DNA from: Cedecea davisae DSM 4568
GTDB taxonomy: Bacteria > Pseudomonadota > Gammaproteobacteria > Enterobacterales > Enterobacteriaceae
DNA length: 64,000 nt
Assembly: GCF_000412335.2 (NCBI RefSeq)
Contig: NZ_KE161030.1
Span: 3,425,407-3,489,406, forward strand
Direction of reading: 5' to 3'
Shown here piece after piece: positions 47,725 to 58,558 of the stretch (position 1 is its first letter; each line of letters starts with the position of its first letter). The translations under genes were made by a program, and so were the position numbers. A model generated the notes under the pieces. That model was not told the DNA's origin, made no database searches, and saw nothing but the letters and a program-made list of their open reading frames with translations.

Positions 47725-48708
47725 TTATTCAGCACCCACGGTCAGACGCGCAACCTGGTTAGTTCTGATAAAACGACTCAGGTCCACAGGTTTACCCTGG
47801 TATTGAACCTGTACTGCGGCCGGTGCACCAATTTTTAACTTATAAGGTGCCTTGCCGGCTAAATTCAGGCTAGCGCCTTTGCGTTGGATGCCGCTAAACA
47901 GTTTTTTACCGGCGGCGTCCGTTACTTCCAGCCAGCAGTCGGCGCTAAAGTTCATCGCCAGACCTTCAGCATTCTGCGCAGGCGCGGTGGTGCTGGCCGG
48001 GTCAGTTGGCAGCTGGCCAGCGGTTGGCGCTGGAGCGGTTTGTGCGTTATCAATCGGCGCCTGGCTTGGGGAGACAACGGCAGACTGCTGGGCGTTATCA
48101 GCCGGGGCAGTTTGCTGTGCTGTCGCGGCCGGAGCCGCGCTGTCAGAAGCCAAAGGCTGAGCCGTGGAAGGCGCAGGTGATGCATCAGCAGGCGCTGTTG
48201 CATCGCTACCGGTGTTCAGCGGTACTGACTGGCCGCTGCTGGTAGAGAGATCGGTTGTGGACTGATCGGCCATGGTCGAAATTTCTTCCTGCTGCGCTTT
48301 GTGGTTTTGCCACCACCATGCGCCCGTCAGGCCAACCACAACAAACAGAACCAGCCAGGTAAAACTCATCAGCCAGCCGTCGCGCTTTTTACGGCGCTTG
48401 CCCAGGGAGAAGCTTTGCATTGGCTCAACTTTAGCGGCCTTGATAGGCGCCTGTTTGGCCATCATCGGCAACAACTCTTCTTCCGGGATATGAACCAGTC
48501 GCGCATAAGAGCGGATATAGCCACGCAGGAAGGTCGACGCCAAATCGGCTGGCGCCTTATCGTCTTCGATGTCCCTGACGGTGGAAACCTTCAGACACAG
48601 TCGTTCAGCCACGGCTTGTTGGCTGAGACCAAGTTGTTCACGCGCGTTGCGTAAACGCTCGCCCGTGGTTTGTGCTGCATTTGATTCGTTAGTGGCTTCA
48701 GTATTCAT
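47725..48708 (-). CDS. rodZ: cytoskeletal protein RodZ
   Basis: Membrane protein linking MreB filaments to the elongasome to maintain rod shape. The 327 residues contain an N-terminal helix-turn-helix of the Xre type ([32 protein letters not shown], about 18-49), a basic juxtamembrane segment (GKRRKKRDG), one membrane span ([22 protein letters not shown]), a long Ser/Thr/Pro/Ala/Gln-rich periplasmic linker (about 150-245) and a folded C-terminal domain ([19 protein letters not shown]). The linker is low complexity and the most variable part of the protein. It is the first gene of the rodZ-ispG-hisS-yfgM-bamB series. Confidence 0.97.
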   Translation of the reverse strand: MNTEATNESNAAQTTGERLRNAREQLGLSQQAVAERLCLKVSTVRDIEDDKAPADLASTFLRGYIRSYARLVHIPEEELLPMMAKQAPIKAAKVEPMQSFSLGKRRKKRDGWLMSFTWLVLFVVVGLTGAWWWQNHKAQQEEISTMADQSTTDLSTSSGQSVPLNTGSDATAPADASPAPSTAQPLASDSAAPAATAQQTAPADNAQQSAVVSPSQAPIDNAQTAPAPTAGQLPTDPASTTAPAQNAEGLAMNFSADCWLEVTDAAGKKLFSGIQRKGASLNLAGKAPYKLKIGAPAAVQVQYQGKPVDLSRFIRTNQVARLTVGAE

Positions 48709-49135
48709 TAGCTACAACTGCTGGTACTGTTCAAATTAAAGAATTTGGCACGAGTCCTGTACCGCAACGTCTCCGCTACGTCAGATTGACTCGCACCGCG
48801 AAACAAATCTGATACCTGAAGGAAGGCTAACCCTCAGCAAAAATACCCGGTTCTGCCGCACGCTTCACGCTCGGCGCGCATTTTTCCGGGCTACCGGACC
48901 AGCCGGTTAGTTAACCATAGACACCCTTCGGCGGGCTGTCTGTTAACTTTACGAAATTGAAACAACTAAACTGTTGTTGTGCGGCTACATACTGCCTCAA
49001 AGCCGCCGGAAACGCACCGTAATTATTGTGCAGAAGAGTGTATTAGGACACGTTATTGACTGTTCATGCACTTTTGGCCGTTTTTTATACCGTGCGGAGC
49101 AACCCTCGCCCCGCACGGTAACCGACTGTCGGCTA
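48709..49135. other. rlmN-rodZ intergenic region with stem-loops
   Basis: A 427-bp gap without a gene. A perfect 10-bp stem (taccgtgcgg at 49088-49097 and ccgcacggta at 49111-49120) lies just beyond the rlmN stop, but on the minus strand it is followed by A and not T residues, so it is not a typical terminator. A second, imperfect hairpin built on agacaccc...ggctgtct lies near 48920-48945. The rest should hold the rodZ promoter; I cannot place it with confidence. Confidence 0.5.
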
Positions 49136-50299
49136 TCAGACCGCTTTCACGGCAATAGCTTCGCCCTGCATACGCTTACGCATGGTGCGCTTGGTACGGT
49201 CGATAACTTCGCCCGCCAGCTGACCACATGCCGCGTCGATGTCATCGCCGCGAGTCTTACGCACGATGGTAGTAAAACCATAGCTCATCAGCACTTTAGA
49301 GAAACGGTCAATACGGCTGTTGGAGCTGCGGCCATACGGCGCGCCCGGGAACGGGTTCCATGGGATCAGGTTGATTTTGCACGGCGTATCTTTCAGGCAT
49401 TCTGCCAGCTGATGCGCATGCTCGGTGCCGTCGTTGACGTGATCAAGCAGGACATATTCCACCGTTACGCGGCCCTGGTTAGCGTTGGATTTCTCCAGGT
49501 AACGACGTACTGCCGCCAGGAAGGTTTCGATGTTGTACTTCTTGTTGATAGGCATGATTTCGTCGCGGATGTCGTCGGTCGGCGCGTGCAGGGAAATTGC
49601 CAGCGCAACGTCAATCATATCGCCAAGCTTATCCAACGCCGGCACGACGCCAGAGGTGGAAAGGGTTACGCGACGTTTAGACAGGCCAAAACCGAAGTCA
49701 TCCAGCATGATTTCCATCGCCGGAACCACGTTGTTCAGGTTCAGCAGAGGCTCGCCCATGCCCATCATCACCACGTTGGTGATAGGACGCACGCCGGTTT
49801 TCTTCTGAGCGCCAATAATCTTCGCGGCGCGCCAGACCTGGCCGATAATTTCCGATACGCGCAGGTTGCGGTTAAAGCCCTGCTGCGCGGTAGAACAGAA
49901 TTTACACTCCAGCGCACAGCCAACCTGAGAGGAGACGCACAGCGTGGCGCGGTCTTCTTCCGGGATGTATACGGTTTCAACCAGCTGGTCGGCAATCTTG
50001 ATGGCCCATTTAATGGTGCCGTCGGCGGAACGCTGCTCTTCTGCAACTTCCGGCGCGCGGATTTCAGCAATTTCTTTCAGCTTATTGCGCAGAACCTTGT
50101 TGATATCCGTCATCTCGTCGAAATCATCACTGCAATAGTGATACATCCACTTCATGACCTGGTCGGCGCGGAACGGCTTCTCGCCGAGTTCAGCAAAAAA
50201 CTCGCGCAGCTGCTGACGATTGAGATCCAGCAGGTTAATTTTTTCGGCTTTATTGGAAACGACAACAGGTGACGCTTCAGGCGTGTTCATATCAGACAT
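49136..50299 (-). CDS. rlmN: 23S rRNA/tRNA adenine-C2 methyltransferase RlmN
   Basis: Radical-SAM enzyme that methylates C2 of A2503 in 23S rRNA and A37 in some tRNAs. The 387 residues include the cluster motif CALECKFC near residue 125, MGMGEPLLN, and the C-terminal methyl-carrier cysteine in [16 protein letters not shown]. The N-terminal accessory domain starts [32 protein letters not shown]. It follows ndk by about 176 bp with a hairpin between. Confidence 0.98.
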   Translation of the reverse strand: MSDMNTPEASPVVVSNKAEKINLLDLNRQQLREFFAELGEKPFRADQVMKWMYHYCSDDFDEMTDINKVLRNKLKEIAEIRAPEVAEEQRSADGTIKWAIKIADQLVETVYIPEEDRATLCVSSQVGCALECKFCSTAQQGFNRNLRVSEIIGQVWRAAKIIGAQKKTGVRPITNVVMMGMGEPLLNLNNVVPAMEIMLDDFGFGLSKRRVTLSTSGVVPALDKLGDMIDVALAISLHAPTDDIRDEIMPINKKYNIETFLAAVRRYLEKSNANQGRVTVEYVLLDHVNDGTEHAHQLAECLKDTPCKINLIPWNPFPGAPYGRSSNSRIDRFSKVLMSYGFTTIVRKTRGDDIDAACGQLAGEVIDRTKRTMRKRMQGEAIAVKAV

Positions 50300-50344
50300 A
50301 ATGTTTTCCGGCCTCGTTGTTACACGTTATGGCCCCTGGAGGGT

Positions 50345-50386
50345 TAGAAAGAGAAACGCCCCGGTGAGCTGGCTCGTCCGGGGCGT
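50345..50386 (-). terminator. probable terminator downstream of ndk
   Basis: A 9-bp GC stem (acgccccgg and ccggggcgt, 13-base loop) is followed on the minus strand by TTCTCTTTCT. It lies between ndk and rlmN and probably ends the ndk transcript. Confidence 0.6.
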
Positions 50387-50475
50387 GGCATTGTACAAAT
50401 TCTATGGCTCGGATGCCACGACTGAAAGCAAACTACAAAAAATTAAGTGTAAGTTTACTTACAGATTAGGAAATT

Positions 50476-50907
50476 TTAGCGCGTGCGCGGGCACACTTCG
50501 CCTTCGCCGAAGAAATAGGCGATTTCGCGAGCGGCGGATTCTACGGAGTCAGAACCGTGGGTGCCGTTCTCGGTGAAGCTGTCAGCGTAGTCTGCACGCA
50601 GAGTCCCTGCCAGTGCGTTAGCCGGGTTAGTTGCGCCCATCAGATCACGGTGACGCTGTACCGCGTTTTCGCTTTCCAGCACGGAAACAACCAGCGGGCC
50701 GGAGGTCATGAACTCAACCAGACCGTCGAAGAAAGGTTTGCCTTCGTGCTCGGCGTAGAAACCACGAGCCTGCTCAACGGTCAGGTGCAGCATTTTTGCG
50801 CCAACAATTTTAAACCCTGCAGATTCAAAACGAGCATAAATGTTACCAATAACGTTTTTTGCCACCGCGTTTGGTTTGATGATGGAAAAAGTACGTTCAA
50901 TAGCCAT
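50476..50907 (-). CDS. ndk: nucleoside diphosphate kinase Ndk
   Basis: Equilibrates nucleoside di- and triphosphates through a phosphohistidine. The 143 residues equal E. coli Ndk. [19 protein letters not shown] starts the protein and the catalytic histidine (position 117) is in [20 protein letters not shown]. The start is the ATG at 50907 (MAIERTF); the longer frame upstream is rejected because it lacks a ribosome site and extends beyond the family N terminus. Confidence 0.98.
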   Translation of the reverse strand: MAIERTFSIIKPNAVAKNVIGNIYARFESAGFKIVGAKMLHLTVEQARGFYAEHEGKPFFDGLVEFMTSGPLVVSVLESENAVQRHRDLMGATNPANALAGTLRADYADSFTENGTHGSDSVESAAREIAYFFGEGEVCPRTR

Positions 50908-51073
50908 GATTACCTCTGTAAATGTTCTGTGTGTCCGGGAAGCCCGGTTATGAAATTGGCGCAGATTATAAAGAGCAAGTGTGCCCTTGCCTATGGATGG
51001 AGATAACATTTTTTTAAAATAAGATGAGTTTTAGCAACACACCGCTTTTAAGGCGCTAAATTTCACTTTCCAC

Positions 51074-53401
51074 CTACTGGAGCGTGAAGTTTGCGCTGGC
51101 TATCTGCCCGGACTCATCCATCACCAGCACCTGGTATTCACCCGGTTTATTAAGCGTTAGCGCCAGCCCCGCGCCGCCGGTATCTTCATTCTCGCCGTTA
51201 ACAAACCACCAGCGCTGCCCCTGCCCGCCCTGGCCGGTAAGCCTCAGGAGCAACTGCGTTTGCCCCGGCAGGCGTTTCAGAATCGTGCCGTTGCGTACCC
51301 CCAGCAATAATAACGGCGTTGCGCTCTCTTTTTGCAAAGGTGGGCAGGTTGCAGACGGCGGCGGGAGGCGCTCCGCCCTGCGTTCAGCCTGCGGCAGCCA
51401 GGGCTCGAGAGGGAGCGGCCATAATGCGACAACCTGCTGCCGGGCACCCGGGCAGTCGGGCGCGACTCTTTTCCCTTTATCGTCCAGCCAGATAAGCTGC
51501 CGCGTTCCCTGAACGCCTTCCTGCCCCGGCGCCTGCAAGGTTGGCGGCTGGCTGCCATCCAACAACCAGGTATTTATTCTGCGACGGCAGTTGCTATCGC
51601 CCTGCGGCAGCGCCTGCCCGCCCGGCCAGCAGATTTCGCCGGAGCTAACGGTGGCTGGCCGCGGGTCAGTCGGCAAATGAAGCTGCTGAACCCGGGAATT
51701 GGCCTGCAATAGATTGTTGACCTGGTTTAGCAGCGGCACCGCGCTGCCAAGCCCAAACTGTCCGGCCACCGGCGTACTGTCCGGCCTGCCGGTCCAGATG
51801 CCTATCAGGTAGCGGGAATTCATGCCGATGGCCCATGCATCGCGGTAGCCGTAGCTGGTTCCCGTTTTCCATGCCAGGGGGACAACGGGGGGCAATGATG
51901 AATCCGGCTGAGGCTGTGCCTCACCCGCCAGAATACGGCGAATAATCCATGCCGCTCCCGGCGACATCAGCGGCCGTTCACGTAGTTCATCCCTGCGGAG
52001 TAAACGCAGGTGTGCAGCCTTGCCGTGCCGGGCAAAAGCGCCGTAGGCGGCAACTATCTGGTCAAGCCTTGCCCCGCCGCCGCCAAGAATAATCGACAGG
52101 TTAGGCTCGCTGCCCTGTGGGAACCGAAGATTCAACCCGGCGTTTGCCAGCTGCCCGGCAAACCGTTTCGGGCCATAGGCCTCAAGCACCTGTACTGCCG
52201 GTAAATTCAAAGAACGCACCAGCGCATCGCCCATGCTCACCGGGCCATGAAAACCAGTGTCGAAGTTACCGGGGCGATAGTCGCCAAAGCGGCGCGGCAC
52301 ATCCTGCAACAACGAAGCAGGATGTATCAACCCCTCATCCAGCGCCAGACCGTAAACAAAAGGCTTTAGCACAGAGCCGGGCGAGCGAACTGCGGTAACC
52401 ATATCAACATGCCCGAACCGGGTGCCATCGTTGATATCGGCGGAGCCAACCCAGGCACGAACCTGCATCGTGGTGTGGTCAACTACCAGCATCGCAAGAG
52501 AAGAGCGGGCGGGTAACCGCGCCTTCCACCCCAGAGCCAGGTCTTCAAGCTGGCGCTGCAAAGAAGCATTCAGCGTGGTAGAGATAAGCGTATCTCTGGT
52601 ACGTGATGCCAGATAGCGAGACAGTAGCGGAGCCAGCTGCGGCATCTGCCGTGGCGCAAGCCAGATGGGTTCCTGTAAGGACTCGTTAACCTGCCGCTGC
52701 GACCAAATACCCTGCTCCGCCATACGGCGCAATACTTTATCCCGCGCTTGCTGTGTTCTCTGTGGCCAGCGGTCCGGGCGCAAACGGCTGGGAGCCTGCG
52801 GAAGCACCGCCAGCAGCGCGGCTTCTGAATAGCTTAATTGCTCCGGGGATTTACCAAGATAAGCCCAGCTTGCCGCGCCAATGCCCTGCAGCGTACCGCC
52901 GAATGGGGCACGGTTGAGGTACAGCGTCAGGATCTCAGTTTTAGAAAGGTGCCATTCAAGCTGTAAAGCCCGCCAAACCTGGCGAACCTTACCGCCGAAG
53001 GTGCGGGGATGAGGATCCAGCAAACGGGCAACCTGCATGGTCAGCGTGCTGCCACCGGAAACGATCTCCCCGCTTCGCAAATCCTGCCACGCCGCACGCA
53101 GGATCGAGAAAGGGTTAATACCAGGATGATCCCAAAACCAGCGATCTTCGTAGCCGATCAACGCTTCAAGGTAACGGGGAGAAACCTGCTCTACGGTAAC
53201 CGGGTAGCGCCAGATCCCTTCATTGTCGGCAAAGCGCCAGAGTGGCGTTCCATCCGCAGCAACCACAACGCGCGCCGGATTGACCTCATGCAGAGGCAGC
53301 GGCCAGATTCTGTCCGCAAGCCAGACTAAACAAACGGCCAACAGCGGCACCATCAACCCCAGATAGCGCCGCCGCCAGCGCGGCCTTAACCCGTTAAGCA
53401 C
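51074..53401 (-). CDS. pbpC: penicillin-binding protein 1C PbpC
   Basis: Class A penicillin-binding protein with a membrane anchor (about residues 12-30), a GT51 glycosyltransferase (EDRWFWDHPGINPFSILRA with the catalytic glutamate near 84, and GGSTLTMQVARLL), a transpeptidase domain with nucleophile Ser343 in SPGSVLKPF and KTGTS later, and the C-terminal BiPBP_C domain typical of PBP1C. It has 775 residues against 770 in E. coli. It follows yfhM by 11 bp on the same strand; pairing of PBP1C with an alpha-2-macroglobulin is a widespread arrangement thought to protect and repair the envelope. Confidence 0.96.
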   Translation of the reverse strand: MLNGLRPRWRRRYLGLMVPLLAVCLVWLADRIWPLPLHEVNPARVVVAADGTPLWRFADNEGIWRYPVTVEQVSPRYLEALIGYEDRWFWDHPGINPFSILRAAWQDLRSGEIVSGGSTLTMQVARLLDPHPRTFGGKVRQVWRALQLEWHLSKTEILTLYLNRAPFGGTLQGIGAASWAYLGKSPEQLSYSEAALLAVLPQAPSRLRPDRWPQRTQQARDKVLRRMAEQGIWSQRQVNESLQEPIWLAPRQMPQLAPLLSRYLASRTRDTLISTTLNASLQRQLEDLALGWKARLPARSSLAMLVVDHTTMQVRAWVGSADINDGTRFGHVDMVTAVRSPGSVLKPFVYGLALDEGLIHPASLLQDVPRRFGDYRPGNFDTGFHGPVSMGDALVRSLNLPAVQVLEAYGPKRFAGQLANAGLNLRFPQGSEPNLSIILGGGGARLDQIVAAYGAFARHGKAAHLRLLRRDELRERPLMSPGAAWIIRRILAGEAQPQPDSSLPPVVPLAWKTGTSYGYRDAWAIGMNSRYLIGIWTGRPDSTPVAGQFGLGSAVPLLNQVNNLLQANSRVQQLHLPTDPRPATVSSGEICWPGGQALPQGDSNCRRRINTWLLDGSQPPTLQAPGQEGVQGTRQLIWLDDKGKRVAPDCPGARQQVVALWPLPLEPWLPQAERRAERLPPPSATCPPLQKESATPLLLLGVRNGTILKRLPGQTQLLLRLTGQGGQGQRWWFVNGENEDTGGAGLALTLNKPGEYQVLVMDESGQIASANFTLQ

Positions 53402-53412
53402 CGACTTTCTGC

Positions 53413-56400
53413 TTACGGCACAACGGTCAAGGTACCGGTAGAGCTACCGGTTGCCCGCCACTGCGGTACATACATTGATTCAACCTGCGGCACCGGCACG
53501 CTGTAGCTACCCGGCGTTACCGCACGGGCCAGATAGATAAGCGTGGCATGCTGGCCTTCACTGAGCGGAAGCGCGGCAACAAAGCGATCGTCACGGAACT
53601 CAATATGCTGAATGTCCTGCTGCTGCATCTGGTTCAGCAACGTTTGCGCGCTGCTCGCGCTGTCGCCCAGGCTGGCGCTGCTGTTGGCAAGGTTCTGGTT
53701 CTCAAGCTCCAGACCCGCAGGCAGTAAATCGACCACCAGCGCATCCGGAACGTTTTTATCGGCCCAGACATCCAGCCAGACCATAACCAGTTCGCCGCTT
53801 TTCAGGGAAGAGAGCGGCCTGCTATCGCCCTTAGCGTCAAGGAAGTGACGTTCAATATGCAGCACATTGCTGTATGCGGCAGGAGCCTGCTGCGGGTAAC
53901 CCGAGCTATCGACACGCAGATAAAGGCTGGCCGTACCGGTGTTGGTAACCTGCAGGCCGGAAAGCTGCTCTGCCGTCAGGTTACGGGTCACCGCCTGGCT
54001 GGAGGCAAGGGCTTCAGCACTCAGCGACGTTTGAGCCTGCCAGTCGCCTTTCACATTTTGTAGCCCATGCCCGGCAAGGAACAGCGCATTGCTTTCCTGA
54101 GTGGAGAGCCAGCGCTGGCTCCAGGCCATGTCAGAAAGCTCAAGCAGCAGCTGGTTCTGGCTATCCGGCAGCAGCTTGTTCTCTTCCAGCAGGCTTAGCA
54201 TCATTGCTTTATCCCGCAGTTCGCTACCGTAGTCGGCCATCCAGATTTGCTTCTCGCTACGCGGGGTTTTCAGACCCAGGGCAATAGCCTGCTGCCCACG
54301 GGCTTCATCCCCCATCAACTTCAGCGCCACGCCAAGCTGAACGATCGGCAGGCCAGCACGCGCCTGTTGGTGCCGCTGCCAAAGCTCGCGTAAAGCCCCC
54401 AGCGGTGCTTTTTGCTGGCGGGCAAGAATCAGCCCGGCATAGGCCTGGACCGCAAACCGGCTTGCCGCTGCGTCATCGCTGTAGCGCAGGGCAATTAGCC
54501 CCGGGTCCTGGAGATAGCGCAGCAGGCGCTGGTTAGCGTTATTCAGCGCATCGCCGTTCACGCTGTAGCCCTGTTCGCTGGCGCGGGCCAGGAAGTCCGT
54601 GACGTAAGCCGTCAGCCAGTATTCCTCCGGCCCGGACTTATCCCACAGGCCAAAGCCGCCGTTATCGCTCTGCATTTCCAGCAGGCGAGCAATGCCGATA
54701 TCTATAGCCGAACGACGCTGCTGGTCGCTAATCCCTTTAATACCCAGCGCAGCCAGTTCGGCCTCGTTGGTATACAGCGACGGGAACAGCCCGCTGGTCG
54801 TCTGCTCCAGGCAACCATAAGGGTAGGCTTTCAGCTCACGGATATAGCGCGCAAGGTTCAGAGGCGGACGGCCGCTTAACAGCAACTGCCCTTCCAACGT
54901 TGCCGGAAGCAAGCCTGAGCGATGAGACAGCGGTATACTCCAGCTTTCGCCGGGTTTAACCACCGAGCCGCTGTTTACCGTCTGCGCAGGGAAGGCCGGG
55001 CGAACGCCAATTTTCCACTGCTTATGAGGAGCGGTAACGCTCTCTCCCGGCAGAGCCAGACCGTTGATAACCGCGTTGAGTTCTCCATCGCCAAAACCTT
55101 CAAGCGCGCGAACCGGGATAAACAACGTACCGCGAGCGCCGGGCGCCAGCTTCACGTCGATGGTTGAAGCACCGTTAAGCGCCAAAAGCCCGCCAGCGCT
55201 AAGCACAACGTTAAGCTGTTGGGGCTGGTCGGTCAGGTTGGTGAGATCAAGCGCCAGGCGGCTGGTGTCTCCCCCGGCCATAAATCTCGGCGCGGCAAGC
55301 TCGCTAACCAGTGGGGCGGCTACCGTCACCTTCTGTTCGCTGTTGCCAAAACTCTCGTCGGTCCAGGCCTGCGCCATTACTCTCAGCTCGCCGTTGAAAT
55401 CACCAATCGGTAGCGTCACCGTTCCCTCGCCTTTTTCATCCAGCTGAACCGGCTGAGCCTGCTGGGCAATAATAGTGACGTGATTGACCGGTTTTTTACC
55501 GCCGCGGCTAAGCTCATCGCCTTCATCGCCGTCCCCGCCAAAGCGCAGCGCGGCCAGCCTGCCCTCACCTTCTATTACTTGCCCATAAACATCATAGATG
55601 TCCGCCCCGTAGCGTTTACGGCCAAAGAAGGCATCCCACGGGTCCGGGGTTTTATAATCGGTAATGCTGAGTACGCCGCTGTCCACCGCCGACAGCAGAA
55701 CGTTAATCTGCTTCGGCAGTTCACCGTTTTTCACGCTGGCCTTCACTTTTACCGTCAGGTTCTGGTTCGGGCGCATTTTAGCCGGGCTTTCTAAAGCCAG
55801 GCCCAGGCGGCGGCTTTCATCCCCCAGCGGCAGGTGCAGAATGCCTACCGCGCGTTTTGGGGTGGCGGAGCGCGCTTTGTCTCCGGGGCGGATAACCACG
55901 GTGCTCAGGTACAGGTCATGGCGCTGCCAGCTCTTATCGACCGGAATAGCCAGGTCCATGCCGCCTTCGGGGACGTCAATCTCCTTCCACCACAGCGGGC
56001 CATCGCTGGACTCCACCAGGGCGTAACCCTTGCCTGCCGAAGGGGCAGCGATATGCAGGTTAATGGTGTCGCCTGCTTTATAAGACGGCTTATCAATTTT
56101 GAGTGTCACGCGGTCCGGGCGTACGGCACCGGTACCGTCGCTGTTATCCTGCCAGCTGTAGCCCGCCCAGAAGCGCACGCTGCTGACGATATTGCTTTGC
56201 GGGTCACGAACTTCCAGCCGGTAAGAGCCCCATTCCACAGGGAAAGCTACTTTTCCGGTTTCCCCGGCGGCCAGGGTTAATTTCTGCTCGGCTTCTACCA
56301 GGTCTTTCTGGTCAAACTGAGACTGCCACCCTGCGCCATCTTCCCAGCTCCAGTAGTAGTCACGGCGCTCACGTATCAGGCGCACATCCAGGCCGCTTAC

Positions 56401-58380
56401 CGCCAGTTTCTCGCCTTTTGCATCGGCATAAACAATATCGAACCCGGCGCTGCTGTCTTCGTCAACAATCGGCTGAGTACGCGTGGTATCGGTGCGGTAG
56501 TCATACACATCTTTGCTGGCAAACTGCGGGCGAATCCCCGGCAGCGCCTCCGCAGGCCAGATAGGTTGTTCAACGCGACGGGTTACCGGACGCCCGCCGG
56601 ACTCCAGCAGGCTCGCCTGCAACACCAGGCGCAGCGGGGAATGTACGTCGCCCCACTGGCTTTCGGTGCTGACCGTAGTATGCCCCTGCTCATCCAGCGT
56701 TAGCTCAATCGCATCAAGACTGCGCGAGAGGTTTTCTTCGTTGATATCACCAAACTGGAAGCCCGGAAGCCCGGAAACTGCCTCACGCAGCGGGCGCAGG
56801 AACAGCTGCCCCTGTAGGCTATTACCGGCGGCCGGTGCGCCGTAAAGATAGCGGCCTGACACGTCAAAACTGACGGTATCTTCAGGCGCTACCGGCACGC
56901 TTTGCGCCGTCAGATTCAGCGCCATGCGTTCCGGCATAAAGTCTTCAACTTTAAACGACCAGCTGCGCGGCTGGTTATCTCCGGTGTTGACCCTGACCTG
57001 CCAGTTACCGGTAGCGGCATTCTCGCTTAACGGATAAGTAAACTGGTACAGGCCGTTCTCTGATTGCCAGACTTCGGTGCGGGCGACCTGCCCGTCCGGT
57101 TTCACGACTTCCAGCTTCACCGGCTGCGGCGGCAGCGGTTTTCCATCGCTGTCTCTGAGCAGGGCGTTGACGATAACGGACTCTCCCGGGCGATAGAGAT
57201 CGCGCGGGCCGAACATAAAGAACTGCTTGCTGTAACCCTGCTCTCCGGCAATATCAAATTCGGCCAGATCCAGCGCAGGGCGGCTAAGGTCGAGCAAAGA
57301 GGTTTGCTCTCCGCTACGGGCGAGCAGCAGCGTTCCTTTATTGAGTTTCTCCAGCGTTGCGTGGCCGTCACCGTCGCTCTTACCCTGGCCAACCGCCTGC
57401 CCTTTCTCATTTAGCAGCACGATCTCTACGCCGGCCTGAGCCGCGCCGTTTTCAAGGCTCTGGGTAAAAACATCCAGCCTGTCGTGGTAGCGGTGAACGG
57501 AGAGGCCAATATCGCTAAGCGTGAATAGCGTTGCGGCATTGCTGTAGGCGTAGTGGCCCGCCTGATTCATCACGGCAAGATAAACGCCTGGCTGCTGAAG
57601 CGGCTTGATATCCCCCAGCGGCAGCAGCAGCTTTTCACGCGTGTTGCGGGCAGGATTAAGGTCGAACCGGCCGGTATACACCAGGTCCGCCAGCTTCAGC
57701 AGGTTGTCGGACTCCCAGTTAGAGACTGAATTGCGGTACTGCCACTGGCTAACAAACGAGCTTAACGAGCTTTCTTTTACGCGATAGAAGTTAACGTCCA
57801 CCTTATCGACGTTAAGCGCCATCACCGGCAGCCCGGCAATCACTTTGGTTGGCAGGAGCGAACCGCGGCTGGCAAAGCCCACGCTCGGCTGTACATCACG
57901 AGTGGTAATTTGCTTTTCAAAGTTAGCCTCAAGCGTCGCTTTGTTTAGCGCGACCAGGCCGCTGTCTACGGAGACAATCAGGCTTCGTTTCGGCTCAAGA
58001 TGGCGCAGGCGCAGCTCTTTTAACGAGCCGGAAAGCTCCCAGGCACCGTCCACTTTACCGCTGGTTTTATCCACCAGATGGGCGACTTTATTGAAGTCCT
58101 GATTGGGGTCCAGGGGAATAGAAAAGGTTAAAACCAGCGTACTGGCACCGTCCAGCTGCACTTCAGAGGCATCCAGCAGCTTAAGCGGTTTACCGGCGGA
58201 CTGCTGCGCCAGCTTCTCAAGCTGCGAGGCATCCGGCTTTGCTTCAGGTGCGCCGTTTTTTGCCACCGCAGCAGCAGAGTCTGGTGCTGCCGTCTGCTGC
58301 TTGCTTTTATCGTCACAACCCCAGAGTGCCAGCATGCCGCACACCAGCGCAGCAAGGCCAGCAAAACGTAGTGAATTCAT
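53413..58380 (-). CDS. yfhM: bacterial alpha-2-macroglobulin lipoprotein YfhM
   Basis: Very large periplasmic protease trap of 1655 residues (1653 in E. coli), expected to snare incoming proteases by a covalent thioester. It has a lipoprotein signal (LAALVCGMLALWGC) with Asp after the cysteine, which favours retention in the inner membrane near PBP1C. The thioester motif CLEQ starts at Cys1190 in YPYGCLEQTTSG. MG-type beta domains precede it and an alpha/alpha toroid follows (residues about 1190-1440). The Trp at -2 of the lipobox is unusual. The start is the ATG at 58380 (MNSLRFAG); the upstream ATG at 58401 is less likely. Confidence 0.95.
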   Translation of the reverse strand: MNSLRFAGLAALVCGMLALWGCDDKSKQQTAAPDSAAAVAKNGAPEAKPDASQLEKLAQQSAGKPLKLLDASEVQLDGASTLVLTFSIPLDPNQDFNKVAHLVDKTSGKVDGAWELSGSLKELRLRHLEPKRSLIVSVDSGLVALNKATLEANFEKQITTRDVQPSVGFASRGSLLPTKVIAGLPVMALNVDKVDVNFYRVKESSLSSFVSQWQYRNSVSNWESDNLLKLADLVYTGRFDLNPARNTREKLLLPLGDIKPLQQPGVYLAVMNQAGHYAYSNAATLFTLSDIGLSVHRYHDRLDVFTQSLENGAAQAGVEIVLLNEKGQAVGQGKSDGDGHATLEKLNKGTLLLARSGEQTSLLDLSRPALDLAEFDIAGEQGYSKQFFMFGPRDLYRPGESVIVNALLRDSDGKPLPPQPVKLEVVKPDGQVARTEVWQSENGLYQFTYPLSENAATGNWQVRVNTGDNQPRSWSFKVEDFMPERMALNLTAQSVPVAPEDTVSFDVSGRYLYGAPAAGNSLQGQLFLRPLREAVSGLPGFQFGDINEENLSRSLDAIELTLDEQGHTTVSTESQWGDVHSPLRLVLQASLLESGGRPVTRRVEQPIWPAEALPGIRPQFASKDVYDYRTDTTRTQPIVDEDSSAGFDIVYADAKGEKLAVSGLDVRLIRERRDYYWSWEDGAGWQSQFDQKDLVEAEQKLTLAAGETGKVAFPVEWGSYRLEVRDPQSNIVSSVRFWAGYSWQDNSDGTGAVRPDRVTLKIDKPSYKAGDTINLHIAAPSAGKGYALVESSDGPLWWKEIDVPEGGMDLAIPVDKSWQRHDLYLSTVVIRPGDKARSATPKRAVGILHLPLGDESRRLGLALESPAKMRPNQNLTVKVKASVKNGELPKQINVLLSAVDSGVLSITDYKTPDPWDAFFGRKRYGADIYDVYGQVIEGEGRLAALRFGGDGDEGDELSRGGKKPVNHVTIIAQQAQPVQLDEKGEGTVTLPIGDFNGELRVMAQAWTDESFGNSEQKVTVAAPLVSELAAPRFMAGGDTSRLALDLTNLTDQPQQLNVVLSAGGLLALNGASTIDVKLAPGARGTLFIPVRALEGFGDGELNAVINGLALPGESVTAPHKQWKIGVRPAFPAQTVNSGSVVKPGESWSIPLSHRSGLLPATLEGQLLLSGRPPLNLARYIRELKAYPYGCLEQTTSGLFPSLYTNEAELAALGIKGISDQQRRSAIDIGIARLLEMQSDNGGFGLWDKSGPEEYWLTAYVTDFLARASEQGYSVNGDALNNANQRLLRYLQDPGLIALRYSDDAAASRFAVQAYAGLILARQQKAPLGALRELWQRHQQARAGLPIVQLGVALKLMGDEARGQQAIALGLKTPRSEKQIWMADYGSELRDKAMMLSLLEENKLLPDSQNQLLLELSDMAWSQRWLSTQESNALFLAGHGLQNVKGDWQAQTSLSAEALASSQAVTRNLTAEQLSGLQVTNTGTASLYLRVDSSGYPQQAPAAYSNVLHIERHFLDAKGDSRPLSSLKSGELVMVWLDVWADKNVPDALVVDLLPAGLELENQNLANSSASLGDSASSAQTLLNQMQQQDIQHIEFRDDRFVAALPLSEGQHATLIYLARAVTPGSYSVPVPQVESMYVPQWRATGSSTGTLTVVP

Positions 58381-58536
58381 TGTTTCATCCCTGGCCAACA
58401 AGGCCCGCTAAACATTACGTAGAGCAAGTATTATGCGGATTAGCGAGAAAAGCGAAAGTCCAACCTCCAGTCTTGCGTGGCACCTCGAAAATTTCGCCCG
58501 GCTCCGGGGAAAAATCCGTCTTCAACACGCGCCTGA

Positions 58537-58552
58537 TTTGCCGCAGATCACA
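58537..58552 (+). promoter_or_regulatory. possible CRP site upstream of the PTS operon
   Basis: TTTGC-CGCAGA-TCACA matches the CRP consensus TGTGA-N6-TCACA at 8 of 10 positions. It lies 146 bp before the PTS gene and 7 bp before the palindrome at 58559. Catabolite control of a sugar PTS is expected, but this single site is only suggestive. Confidence 0.4.
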
Positions 58553-58558
58553 CTCTAA

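Noticed and set aside
49081-49125. Intrinsic terminator of rlmN
   Set aside because: The stem is perfect, but on the rlmN strand it is followed by A residues, so it is listed only as a stem-loop.
48974-50272. 432-codon plus-strand frame opposite rlmN
   Set aside because: It is an antisense shadow of rlmN, rich in His, Arg and Gln as such shadows are, with no start context or family resemblance.
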